From Syncephalastrum monosporum B8922 (Eukaryota; Mucoromycota; Mucoromycetes; Mucorales; Syncephalastraceae), in the NCBI GenBank assembly GCA_000697355.1, contig JNEN01001262.1, positions 372,001-436,000 on the forward strand: a stretch of DNA of 64,000 bases, written 5' to 3'. The notes under the pieces were generated by a model that was not told where the DNA came from, made no database searches, and was given only the letters and a program-made list of their open reading frames with translations. The position numbers and the translations under genes are program-made. Each line of letters starts with the position of its first letter. Within the stretch, counting starts at the first letter, position 1. Positions 1-11,097 of this stretch are shown piece after piece.

Positions 1-583
1 AAAAGGTGAGCTTTTCTTCAGAACAGGAGGAGACCTTTGGCGTATTATCTTTGCTTATTATCTTGTTTGTAGCGCGACCAAGCCAAGAAACCACCACCGT
101 TGATTATTCCCCACCCTCCTAAAGCTACTGGTAGCTCAAGATAAGGGCATCTCTCCCGGACGAGAGATTTAGCGAATGTGACATACATACCCAAAAAGTT
201 CTGTTAACCGTGCACATGTTTTTGTTTCGTAATGTATCAACTATTCATGGAATCCGTTCGCTTTAATGTGTCAGCTGTTTGGTGAGCCCTTGGCTGAGTG
301 GGGGAAATGATAGCCCATGGCGGTTAGCTTTCTAGTAATCCATTAATTTTTTGGAGCTGTCCATCAGAAGTGCTGCTCACTAGAATGTATCTAACACGCA
401 TCACAGCTTTATTCCAGCAATGCTTCCGTGTTAACTTCATGCCGGCTCCAATGCATAGTGTGATTTGGTTATATTTTCTGGATGATATGCTGTTGCGCGT
501 GACAACCATTGCAAGTCCGAATCTTGTTTCCACTTTTTTTTTCTTGCTTTGCTTTCGCTTTGCTTAATACATAGAACGCTACG
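1..583. other. Upstream noncoding region before HBS1
   Basis: I see no supportable gene here. The two overlapping 65-69 codon open frames around 324-567 have no recognisable domain. The stretch just before 584 is T-rich with CTTTG-type pyrimidine runs, which suits a 5' UTR of the HBS1 gene. The first bases could be the tail of an upstream gene, but nothing proves it. Confidence 0.5.
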
Positions 584-3500
584 ATGTCACGACATAGAAA
601 CGTTCGTAATTTAGATATTGACGGTATGACTTTCGAGAACAACTTAGTTTACCGTAGCTTATGATGCATTAGATGTTATGGAGGAGGACGAATTCGAAGA
701 CGACTACGGTGATGATTGTACGCGTAGATAGCAGAGAAAACCACGTTCCGCTTATTTCAGTTATTGCTATAGTCGACGAGACCCAAATCTCGAATGAGGA
801 TGCAGACGCCTTAGAAGAAGGTGTGGCGTATGTCCAAAGCGTTGTAGGCGACGTTCCCATTCCTGCGCTCGAGATCAAGGAAGCTTTGTGGTACTACTAC
901 TTTGATCGCGAAGAAACTGTCAACTGGGTGATGGGTATGTTTGATATATGATTATCTATGCGCTTGTTATCTGTTCACAAACTGAATTCTCATGTCTTCT
1001 AGAAAAGGTATCGAAGATCAGAGCTGAAGAAGAAAAACAGAAGAAGAAAGAGGCCAAGAAAGCTGCTGCTGCCAAAGGTAATTATGACTTGACTTGCTTT
1101 TTCCCTTTCTTCTTTTCTCTCCCTGACACACCTCCCCCGGGGACCGCCGCCCACTTGCTCTTGATACCCTTTTCCCTCTTCTTTTGCCTTGTCATTCTCA
1201 ATTGTTCTCGATGATGGTTGTTCTTTTGGGGTGGAACCAGGTTAGTTTCCTATATAATCTCTGATTTGTGTCTTGAATGAGTGGAAAATAGAAGAGGACT
1301 AACTCATGTCCAACAGACGTGACTCGCAAAGCCCGTTTCCGTCGTCCTCCCGCTCGACTGTATTCAGATGAACTGGAGGAACGCCAGGCATCCACGCCAC
1401 AACCACCCGTGGCTACTTCTACTGTCCCAACGTCGCTATCACGTCTAAGCGGGACGAAGCAGCCCGTATCTAGCCTGGCTAGCTTGCGTCAAAAGATGCA
1501 GCCGCCTCGTAGCCCATGCCCGCCATCCACACCCTCCTCACAAGCGTCCAATGAGCATGCCCAGAAGCCGACTTCATCTTTACGTTCGTTGGCTCAACAA
1601 GCAGCGGGCCAACGTGGTAAATCGGCTCTCCAGAATTTGGTGGCTCGTAAAGCGACGGCTGCCCCTGGCACTGCACCACCCTCAGTGTCATCCGATACCA
1701 AGCCAGTCCCTGCGGGACGCTCATCCTTGACATCCTTGGCTCAGAGATCAACTGCAAGCGCAGGCCCACGTCCAGGCGGATCAAGTCTGGCAAATCTTGC
1801 TTTGCGATCCAAAAAGCCATCACCACAGCCATCTCAAACACCTGCGGCGAATACAACTCTCAGATCCACCGAGCCACCTGCTCCAGCTGTCCCTTTAACT
1901 TCCAAGGTCGCTCAAGAAAAGGAAGGGCCGAAAGAACAGCCTCAGGCAGAAGAGGCGGAGCCAGCGAAAAGCGAACCTCCTGCACCTATACCTCAAAACC
2001 CTCTCTGTGCACCACCGTCTGCGGCAGCGAACTTTTTGTTTGTGCCTTCGCGTCTGGATCAATGTTCCTCTGATCATCCGACTGTGAACCCTGTGTCGCT
2101 TGACCAGGCCCTGTATGAAGCTATGAGAACGTCAGCACATGCCATTGAGGTTTTCTCGTTCGACATTCCCAGCCCTGATGATGTGGTCTTTAATGCACAG
2201 CGTCATCGAAGCGGCGGGAAACTTGCCAAATCATGAGATCTGCCCTTGTTCCTTGCTCTTATCTATTTTCTTTCGTTTATCATACACACACACGCACTCT
2301 TTCTCTCTCTTTCTCTCTCGTTATTCCCTCGATCTGTCCCATGTTTTTTTCCTATTTTATTTTTATTTTTCATTATTGACCATGTCATGTCCTTCAAATT
2401 ACCGTAGAAGCGGCAGCGAAGCAAGAACTACAGAAGCAGCAGCAACAAGCAGCGAAGAAAACTGCAAAGCCGGCTGTCACCGCCGACCAAGACTCTCTTT
2501 CTCAAGATATGGCTGCTCTCGGCTTCGAAGGCAAGACACAGACCAAGGCACCGCCTCCCACACCGCCTCCCTCCAAGCTACCTGCTTCCAAGCGTATCAA
2601 CGTAGAAGAAGAATATGTCAAGCGCTCAGGAGATAAGCCCAAGTTAAATCTGGTCGTCATTGGTACGTCTAGTACAAATGTTTACTACGTGACTCACATG
2701 AACTGTTTTCAGGGCATGTCGATGCTGGCAAGTCGACATTGATGGGACATTTCCTGTATGACTTGGGTCAAGTAAACGACCGCACGATGAAAAAGTACGA
2801 GCGCGATTCTCAGAAACTCGGCAAAGGCTCATTTGCGTACGCATGGGTGTTGGACGAAACCGGCGAAGAGCGTGATCGGTAAGTGCACTCGACGACGGTA
2901 ACATCATTTACTCAATCGCCCACGCAGAGGCATTACTATGGATATCGCCACCAATTACTTTGAGACCCCCCATCGCAAGCTGACACTCCTGGATGCTCCT
3001 GGTCATCGCGACTTTATTCCCAACATGATTTCCGGGGCAGCACAAGCTGAGGCGGCCATTCTTGTGGTCGACGCGAGCACAGGTGGATTCGAGTCAGGTT
3101 TCGACGCCAATGGTCAGACCAAAGAACACGCCCTACTCGCGCGAAGCTTGGGCGTACAGCAACTCATTGTTGCTATCAACAAGCTTGATATGGTAGGTCG
3201 CATTCGCAAACGATGACAGAAATCACTTACTTCGAGCACAGATGGATTGGGATGAGGCACGCTTCCAAGAAATCGCCCAAAAGCTGGGTGCCTTTCTGAT
3301 TCAGGCAGGGTTTCGCAAATCCAACATCCTTTACGTGCCTGTCTCGGGCCTGACAGGCGAAAACTTGGTCAAAGAAAGCACATTGCCTGCGCTAAGGGGC
3401 TGGTACCAAGGCCCATGTCTCCTCGATCTGGTGGACAACTTGGAGCCTCCTGTTCGGCAATTGGACAAGCCCCTGCGTCTAGGTGTCACTGACTTTTTCA

Positions 3501-4299
3501 AGGGCAGTGGCGGTGTGTCTGTGGCTGGTTTGGTGGATGCGGGACATCTTCAAATTGGTGAGCAAGTCATGGTTGTTCCTGGTGGAGAGTACGGCACTGT
3601 CAAAGGTATTGAATGTCACCTCTTTCTGTGCTATATACTTAACTTTGTACTATCTAGCCATCCAAGTCGATGATGAGACCAGCAATTGGGCTGCGGCTGG
3701 TGACTCCGTATTGATCACTCTCACAGGTCTTGATGTGCTCAACCTCAGGTAGGCGACGGATAAAGTAATTAGGCACACATACTAAAGGGTTTGTCTTGTA
3801 GCACCGGTTGTGTCATATGTAGCCCCTCCAACCCTGTGCCAGTGACAACTTCTTTTACAGCTCAGATTGTTGTTTTTGATGTCAAGATCCCTATTACATG
3901 CGGCTTCCCTGTCATCCTTCATCATCAAAGTTTAGACGAGCCTGCATCCATCATCAAACTCGTAGCTCAGCTCGACAAATCTACAGGACAGGTGATCAAG
4001 CGGAATCCAAGGTAAAAATTCGAAAAGTGCATTTTCAGCTTCCATACTGACAAACGCTTAAAGACATCTGGGTAAAGGCTCCACAGCCAAGGTGACGATC
4101 CAACTGTCACAGCGTGCGATTCCGTTGGAAACCTTTAAAGAAAACAAACAGCTCGGTCGTATCATGCTCCGACGAGGAGGTGAGACAGTTGCTGCAGGTG
4201 TTGTTGATCAAGTAAGTTGCATCTTTGTGCCAAAGGGATGTATGATATACATGACTGACCCGTTTATGATTTCTGCAGATTCTGACATTTGGATCTTAA
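584..4299 (+). CDS. HBS1: HBS1-like translational GTPase (ribosome rescue)
   Basis: Hbs1 partners Dom34/Pelota to rescue stalled ribosomes in no-go and nonstop decay; it is a cytoplasmic eRF3/EF1A-family GTPase. The N-terminus [13 protein letters not shown] and the acidic stretch after it are typical of the family. The GTPase core shows G1 GHVDAGKST (around 2714), G3 DAPGH (around 2993) and G4 NKLD (around 3180), followed by two EF-Tu-like beta-barrel domains. My exons are 584-623, 673-717, 773-934, 1003-1077, 1317-2201, 2408-2662, 2713-2878, 2928-3192, 3242-3605, 3658-3748, 3802-4011, 4064-4211 and 4279-4299, about 908 aa. This is longer than yeast Hbs1 (about 610 aa) because exon 5 encodes a Pro/Ser/Ala-rich low-complexity linker, within which [16 protein letters not shown] looks conserved. 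The donor at 2202 (GTCATC) is weak but is the one I found that keeps frame; the other introns have ordinary sites. Confidence 0.93.
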
Positions 4300-5588
4300 T
4301 CCTCTCGTATTACCGGTTTATGTCATATTATGGCTACCGTATTATGCCTTAATTGGGATATAAAGAAAAGTTGTTTATAGGCAAATTTTTAATTAACCAC
4401 TTGCTGCACTCTTAAGCTGTCCTATTAGCTCCAAAATGCCATGATTGCAACTTAATAAAACACATGATAAGCGGAAAGGAGTACAGAAGCGCGTACAGGA
4501 TGTTTCAGACAAAAGATCGACAGAGCCCTATATTTCCAGAGGCGAAGAGATAGGTGCCGCTTTCGCTTTGGGGCGAACCTTTCTGTGTTCCCGCGACATA
4601 CTTTATTTAGAAAACACACCAAAAAGAGCATGTCGATCCTCCAATCACATCAATGTGCTCCTTATGCTCATCTCGGATCCAAGAAAAATGAGAAAAAAGA
4701 AAAGCGGTACTTCACTCTTAGTGGCCTTTGTCAAACAACAGAATTTCACTACTAGAGACTTTCATGTGCGACAGTGGACCGTATTTTTTGGGTTTTAGTC
4801 AACACATCCGAAACAACGACGAAAAAGTAGAGATCAAGAGGACATTATTAATTTTAGAATTCTTGCTGTACATCACGAAAAGGAAAACGGCCCCTAGCAA
4901 TTTAAATTGAGACGTCCGAGAAAAAGTCAGCAAGAATAAATACCTGCCCCGCATCATATCTAAGGTTACAAGAAGAATTAGAAATTGGAAACAAGTGTCA
5001 GCGAAACGCTAGAATCCATAGGTGGAAATTGCCACAAAGCGGTACCAAATTATAAACACCACAAGCAAAAATCGCTTTCGACATGAGCGACGGCAGTAAT
5101 AAAGCACATGCAATCAATAATACGTATGTATATGGATTGAACGTGCACGAGAGGCATGCAGCCAGCACACGTTTGGCGTGTTTGTGCATGGACACACGGT
5201 CGTCCCTTGTAGTAGGGCAAGCACGTTTATCATACCCAGGAAAGCGGCAGCTTGAATTACCTAAAAAAGTACGACTTGTTGGCAAAAGAGGTGAATTTGG
5301 ACTCGATGTGTACGACACTGTGGTAAGGATCTACGTAAGGATTTCAGCGCCTTCGGAATCCGCGGTTTAATGTTGCACAGCGCACTAGGCCCATGGAAAG
5401 ATCGCAGCATTCGATTCTGAGTATATTACAACCCAGTCAATATAAGCAATAAGGTTCATAAGTGAAAAAAATTGATGATTGCCCTGTTCTCTCACCTGAC
5501 AACGTGTCAATCGCTATTCCTCCCTTCTCTTTCTCTTTTCCTTATACCTCTTTATACCATTCATTCCTTTCTCTACACCTTATAACCC
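4300..5588. other. Intergenic region, no gene seen
   Basis: About 1.3 kb between HBS1 and the fucosyltransferase-like gene. The open frames of 60-117 codons on both strands (for example 4445-4798 and 5083-5370) have biased composition, no domain pattern and no sign of splicing. A pyrimidine-rich block at 5515-5580 directly precedes the next start codon and probably belongs to its promoter or 5' UTR. Confidence 0.6.
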
Positions 5589-7418
5589 ATGACGTTCCTT
5601 TATACACGCTCTCTCAAACGAAACCGGATGCTGCGGAGATTGACTATTCTCTCCGTCGTCGGAACTGCCCTCTTCCTGTACCTGACGCAGTCTAGTTGGC
5701 TTGAGCAGACCGCAACCGACAACGACGTCCAGCGTGATCCAAGACCCCACGTTTCTAATCATCATTGGGACAAATACCATCCCAATTACCGCGGCACTGC
5801 TCACGGTGCAACATCAGGCAGCTCGACAAATAATGGCGAGGAAGAGGATGAGCAACTTGACGTAACCGTACCAAGGGGTTATGTACTCGATTCTCTGCGC
5901 AAGATGCGCGGTTCCAAAGCTTACAACATGAAAGATAGCAGCGACAACCGTGTAGAGGTGCCTGAGAAACTTCAGGAAGTGCTGCATGCGGATGCGCCTG
6001 TCAAACAAATCAATACCGACAGAAAGCCAGTACCACCGGCACCACAGCAGCCTCAGTATTTCCAACAAACTCGGCAGCAGCAGCAGCAGCAGCAGCAGAA
6101 AACGATTTCGACTCTTACGGGAGAAGACAGCGTGTACAAATTAGATCAGGACGACAAATACCTTCCACCGGGCGACGGCACGAGCCCAGACGAACGCTAC
6201 CTATCTTTTATGCCGCACTCTGGCTTCCACAATCAACGCATTGCTCTGGTGAACGCGTTGTATCTGGCTTCACGACTTAATCGCACCCTTTTGATGCCAC
6301 CCGTTGTACTGGGTGAGCCTATCCACTGGCGCAAATACGACTCCCTCGAATCTTTCCATCGTCGATCCACCAAAGCTAATTTGGGATACTGTCGCGAATA
6401 TTTGGAGGCGTATTATAACAAGGACGAGTCGGTGCATATACCCGGCAATTGCGTATCCTCCTTTGGCCATACCTCGTTGCGATGGGACCGTCTATTTGAT
6501 ATGTCCGGCATCAAGCAGCGTGTCCGAGTCCGATACCGTGACGACTACGACCGCACGTACCTCCAGCGCAAGTATAACATTCAGCACGCCGAAACATACC
6601 ATGTCAAGGACGAACTGCTCTACGATTACCGAATCGCGGACAAGAAAGGTCAATCGCTTGGGAAGTACCAGCGTGAGATCTTCATTGGAGATCTGGAGCA
6701 ACGCAAGGAGCGCCTCATCAGCTTTGGCTCCCTCTTCGGCACGGGCCGCGTTATGTTTACCGAGCCAGGCAGCGATGAATTCCGCAAGTTCCTCTATGGC
6801 CAGTTTGTCTTTTCTCGTCATGTGCTGCCTTCCCTCTTTGATGAGGCCGACGCCATTATCGAAAGCATGGGCGGTAAGGCCTCCTACGTATCCATGCATG
6901 CGCGCGTGGGTGACAGCATCTTTGAGCGATTCTCTTCGCAAGTGATGGGCAAGCTTTGGGCCGACCTGCAAAAGTACGTGGCTCTTGTACGTGACACTAC
7001 GGGTGGCTCTTCCTACTACGGTCGTCAAGATACCCTCGATACCGCGACTTGCCTTGCTCCACCCAGCGACCGCTCCGCAAAAGCCATCGACTGGGACACC
7101 AAGACCATTGCGCCTGGTCGACCGCTTGTTATTTTCATGGCGACAGATGCACCTGTTCCCCGGAGTCACCCTCTTTTCGAGCAAATATTCTCAACCTTTC
7201 CATGTGTCGTGACACTTTCTGACCTCTACGACTTCAAGTTGTCAGCACTTGCCTCAATGGTCAATCCGACAGACGGTGTTCGATATGGCAAGTTCTTGGT
7301 GCCGTTTTTGGACGGCTTAATTGCAAGCCATGGTCAAGAGTTCACCGGCTCTATGTGGAGCACTTTTAGCTCTTACATTCGCTTCCTCCACGACAAATAC
7401 GTACTCCAAGCCCCTTGA
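5589..7418 (+). CDS. Type II membrane O-fucosyltransferase-like protein
   Basis: Single-exon gene of 609 aa. A basic N-terminus is followed by one hydrophobic segment at about residues 17-34, then a long polar stem with a poly-Gln run (about 165-172). This is a type II Golgi/ER glycosyltransferase layout. The luminal part has the GDP-fucose protein O-fucosyltransferase family pattern: SGFHNQRIALVNALYLA with RTLLMPP behind it (about residues 208-240), and HARVGDS (about 436), matching the conserved H-x-R-x-G-D donor-binding motif. Known members transfer fucose from GDP-fucose to Ser/Thr or glycans; the acceptor of this fungal branch cannot be read from sequence. The start at 5589 gives a good membrane anchor; an in-frame ATG at 5628 would leave a shorter one. 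I am confident of the family, not of the substrate. Confidence 0.8.
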   Translation: MTFLYTRSLKRNRMLRRLTILSVVGTALFLYLTQSSWLEQTATDNDVQRDPRPHVSNHHWDKYHPNYRGTAHGATSGSSTNNGEEEDEQLDVTVPRGYVLDSLRKMRGSKAYNMKDSSDNRVEVPEKLQEVLHADAPVKQINTDRKPVPPAPQQPQYFQQTRQQQQQQQQKTISTLTGEDSVYKLDQDDKYLPPGDGTSPDERYLSFMPHSGFHNQRIALVNALYLASRLNRTLLMPPVVLGEPIHWRKYDSLESFHRRSTKANLGYCREYLEAYYNKDESVHIPGNCVSSFGHTSLRWDRLFDMSGIKQRVRVRYRDDYDRTYLQRKYNIQHAETYHVKDELLYDYRIADKKGQSLGKYQREIFIGDLEQRKERLISFGSLFGTGRVMFTEPGSDEFRKFLYGQFVFSRHVLPSLFDEADAIIESMGGKASYVSMHARVGDSIFERFSSQVMGKLWADLQKYVALVRDTTGGSSYYGRQDTLDTATCLAPPSDRSAKAIDWDTKTIAPGRPLVIFMATDAPVPRSHPLFEQIFSTFPCVVTLSDLYDFKLSALASMVNPTDGVRYGKFLVPFLDGLIASHGQEFTGSMWSTFSSYIRFLHDKYVLQAP

Positions 7419-9122
7419 GATGTTTTTGCTATGTAGCTTGTATTTTTTGCTTTACTTTGTTTATTGTACATTTCTCATATGTTATTTGCTTTTCGCATCA
7501 TTTAAAAAGAATACACTCATTACACACATTTAAATGGTCTTCTATGTCTTAAGGCTTATGGCTCCAATATCCTGCCAAAATATGAATCATGCACACGAAA
7601 TTTCGAGGAAGTATGCTTACAGTCAGCTTACTGGTCGGCCTAGTGCAGTATATTGATCATATATTACTGAGGTAATTATTCCATCTATAGTTTATGGGGG
7701 TTAAATGTTCTGTACGGGGAAACATTCTTGAGTACCAAGGACTCGCATCTTACAGCTCCATATCATTGCCTGCATAGGCCAGACAGTTGTGCTACGTGGT
7801 ACAACTCGATCAAAAGTTTCTTTTCTTTCGAACGTTGATTTTCACAATACGGTGTAAATGGGCTCTGGTCTCGTGGGAGATATTTCTCAGCATTCTATGA
7901 TTTATTTTGCATATTTAAATCATTTGACTGTAGTGCGCGTGCACTGGTAACGAAGAATACTGTATGTCCAATATCTGCCTCTCTGAAATAAAATGTGTTG
8001 TTTCTTCTTGTGCTACTATACTTACATGTTATTAAGCGCATCTACCTGGAGTCATAAGAACGGCCATAGAAGATAAAGAATACAACGCACAGGCTCAGAA
8101 CTTCCTATTGCATTGAGTCTTCCTTAAGTCCTCCTTAGTGGTGAGCATAGCTATGGAGTTATGGAGCATGTTTGCATTCGTGTACAGGAATGTCAGCTGC
8201 AGTCATGTCGACTCTACGTAAATTTGTAAAGAACAGCCGATCTCTTTTACGTATCTCGTCTTGCGCATTATGTGGCTTTTACATATACATACTACTTCGG
8301 ATTATTGGGATTATTGGGCAATCCAGCGCTTGATATATGAGCGGTTGGTAGATCGATCACAACTAGAATATCATCGCTGGCCGTCTGCACGTTTTATGCA
8401 CGGTATCACCTTGAGTATTCATATATATATATAGTATACTACAGTACATATAGCCAGTACGTATCCCAGTTCTTTAATGTACCTTTTTAACAAGGGCCTT
8501 GTCTAATCGACAGACGCTAATACAATAGAATGAAAAATATTGGAGACGCATCATCTGCTGTGCAACACTATCTTGCAGGTCGGCCTATGGAAGAGAATAG
8601 AAAGTGGGACGTCGATCAAATGGTACAGCAGATTACGGATCGACAGCGCCGAAGCAAAGGACCATAAGACCCTAAGAGGCCGCTGATGCCTGGAAACGAT
8701 GATTATTAGATATGTAAGGTGAGTAACTATATCAGGTAAATTATTATGACCGGCCCCAACGGCACCCAGCCTATTAGGAATACTTGCCTGTAAAGTTTTG
8801 CCCATATTGTATCCGCATGAGCCTTTGCAAAAACAGGGACATGGCAGCCTTGGTATAAAACTGCAAAAACGCCTGTGAACATTCCCCAAAATACGCAGAT
8901 AAAAATCGCCAGCACTACGGCATATGTGTATTATTTATAGACCAATCGAATCATCCGGTGAGTTCAAATTTGCTGCTACCAGTGTCGTAACAAGACCTGG
9001 CGAGATGCAGAGACAAAATGTATACGAAGAGTGATATATTTTATTGCAGGGAAGGAGTAGGGAGTATTTACAGTCTATATAATGTTCTTACGGGAATGCA
9101 GTTTTTCTATGCAGCAATTCGA
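7419..9122. other. Intergenic region, no supported gene
   Basis: AT-rich 1.7 kb between the fucosyltransferase-like gene and ERV1. A minus-strand open frame at 8727-8915 encodes 62 aa with two hydrophobic stretches, and another overlaps it in a second frame. Neither has recognisable homology or clear gene signals, so I do not call them. An (AT)n tract lies at about 8418-8435. Confidence 0.55.
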
Positions 9123-9818
9123 CTATGAACAGCGTCCATCCGGAGGGCCATCCAGCCAACGCTCAAAAACTTTGGTACAGTCAAACTGTTCCTTGCCAAG
9201 CTTTTCATTGACTTCATTATGGCGACGACAGAGCCATTCGCTTAGCTTTTTACGGCTACCAACTTGGACCGGTTCCTTGGCCATTGCCTTCTTGAAATCA
9301 TCCTATTCGAATTACATGACCATGAAATGAATGCCATCAAAATAGCAGTAATGGCTTACCTTGCAGAACCAGCATGGATAATGTTCGGCAAAAGAATTGA
9401 AGAAGGAACGCATAGATTCCATCTGAGAAGGGGCAGGGCGGTCCGGATAATAGGCCGCCATCGTATGTAGGAGAGTCCACGTCGAATTACCCAGTGTTTC
9501 GACGTCTGCCGGGCAGTTCTGACGTCGCCATTCCTCCTCTGTTTGAAGTCCCTTTTTGCTCTCCGAGTTCCCAGAAGAAGCGCCAGCGCTGGCAGTAGCA
9601 GTAGCAGCGGCAGCGGCAGCAGCTGCAGCGCCCGCACGCGCATTGCCAGATTCTGACTCCTTGTTTTCTTTGGTCTTTTGTTTTTCGATGCGGGACCACG
9701 TTTTGAAATCGGTGCAGACGCGGCAGGGCTTGCCATCCTTCATGGGCACAGGCTTCCCTGTGACAGGATCGACCAAGACAGACGTTTTGGGATCACTGTC
9801 CGTGGTGGTGGCTGGCAT
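9123..9818 (-). CDS. ERV1: Mitochondrial FAD-linked sulfhydryl oxidase Erv1/ALR
   Basis: Erv1 reoxidises Mia40 in the mitochondrial intermembrane space and passes electrons to cytochrome c. There are two exons, 9818-9360 and 9302-9123, joined over a 57-nt intron with a GTAAGC donor, giving 212 aa. The N-terminal CRVC pair (about residues 32-35) fits the shuttle disulfide. The FAD-binding helical core follows: CPADVETLGNSTWTLLHTMA, then the catalytic CxxC as YPCWFC, and in exon 2 SRKKLSEWLCRRHNEVN and FDC, which supply the structural cysteines and the flavin-binding HN. The linker between shuttle and core is an Ala-rich run (about residues 61-80), longer and simpler than in yeast. The C-terminus ends with one extra cysteine. 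ERV1 stands alone on the minus strand. Confidence 0.95.
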
Positions 9819-11097
9819 GGCGTGTTTGCAAAGAAAAACCGGGAAAAGCCAGCCAGGCAGGCTTCTGTGCTGCGCGTAACACTTGCTTGCTTTCCTTATT
9901 CAAATACCGCGCATGACAAATCAGCGAGACGAGATATTTCACGTAATGACAGTAACGGATACATAACTACTTTGTAGCTCTAAGCGGACCTGTCTTCTGC
10001 AGTTCATGCAAAGGATTGTCCGATGCAAATAGCACGATTGTGTGCTTAGAGTTCTGTTGTCGAAACAACTAAAAATGGCGCGCGACCAGGAGGACGTAGG
10101 AGCCTTAAACTAACAACGAGCGCGGTTTCGGATGCACAGAGCCTACCAACATGTGGCCACCATGCGTCATCTCATGTTCTTCCCGCCCTTTTTTTTTTAT
10201 TGTTATTACTTTGAGTTATTGTTCAAATCGAAATACTAACTCGGAGGAGACACGTATGTAATACGTTTATTAGCAAGATACGTGCCAAAATGATTTAGCA
10301 CGATCGGATTTCTTTTTGAGAGGGCGCCCCAACCCACGCTCATCAAGAAGTGTATGTCTCACCAGAAGTGTCTCTGCAAAATATTGAGCCGGGGAGTTAA
10401 AAGGGATTGACGTGTACGTCGGCAAGAGTAAAGCCGATGAAACCTGGTACGAGATGACGTATCAACAAGAGACACAGATGCCCTTTACTTTCAAAAAAAA
10501 AAACTTTTTTTTTGTAAACAAAATCAGCTTCGAAACATGGCCAATCAGTTACCATGGATACTACATGGGCCTAACACAAAAAATCCAAAAAGCGCCTGGA
10601 CAAACTGCAGACGAATCTGTAGCGAGCATCCAAAGCAGCGAGCGGAAAACATGGCGGCGCGTGTGTATCCATATAACCCAGCACGCCGGGTTCTGTTAAA
10701 CTGTATACTATGTGAATTAGGCTGCAGGAATTCTCAAGAAGTCTTCAAAGAAAAAAGGGAAAAAAAGTTAAGAAAAAAAAAAAAAAAGAGAAAGAGGGAA
10801 AAGCGGACTCGCAAGGGATGTGATGTGTGTCTTTGATTCAGTGTGTTTCTCATTTTATACGGCACTGTAAACGGGCACCCCTCTCGCTTTTTTTCTTTTC
10901 TTCGCATCGCCGTTTCGGCTATTGTTTTCTTTCCTTTCCTTTTCCTCCCGAATATGCTCATTTGAGTCTATAGGCTCATACATATTACAACTCTACACAT
11001 ATATACACTACTGGGATTCCATCTATATACAACCACCGCGAACACTCCTTAATTAAGTAATCTTATCCATCGCCCGATACCTTGCAGACGAGATACA
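9819..11097. other. Divergent intergenic region between ERV1 and KH gene
   Basis: About 1.3 kb holding the promoters of two divergent genes. It includes poly-A/poly-purine tracts at 10495-10520 and 10750-10800 and pyrimidine blocks at 10880-10950. Open frames here consist mostly of these simple tracts, and I see no gene. Confidence 0.6.

Noticed and set aside
6492..7184. A 230-codon minus-strand open frame
   Set aside because: Antisense of the O-fucosyltransferase-like gene, which has family motifs; this one has none.
8551..8915. Minus-strand frames with hydrophobic stretches that might be a small membrane protein
   Set aside because: There is no recognisable family, frames overlap, no clear splice or start context is seen, and the region is AT-rich.
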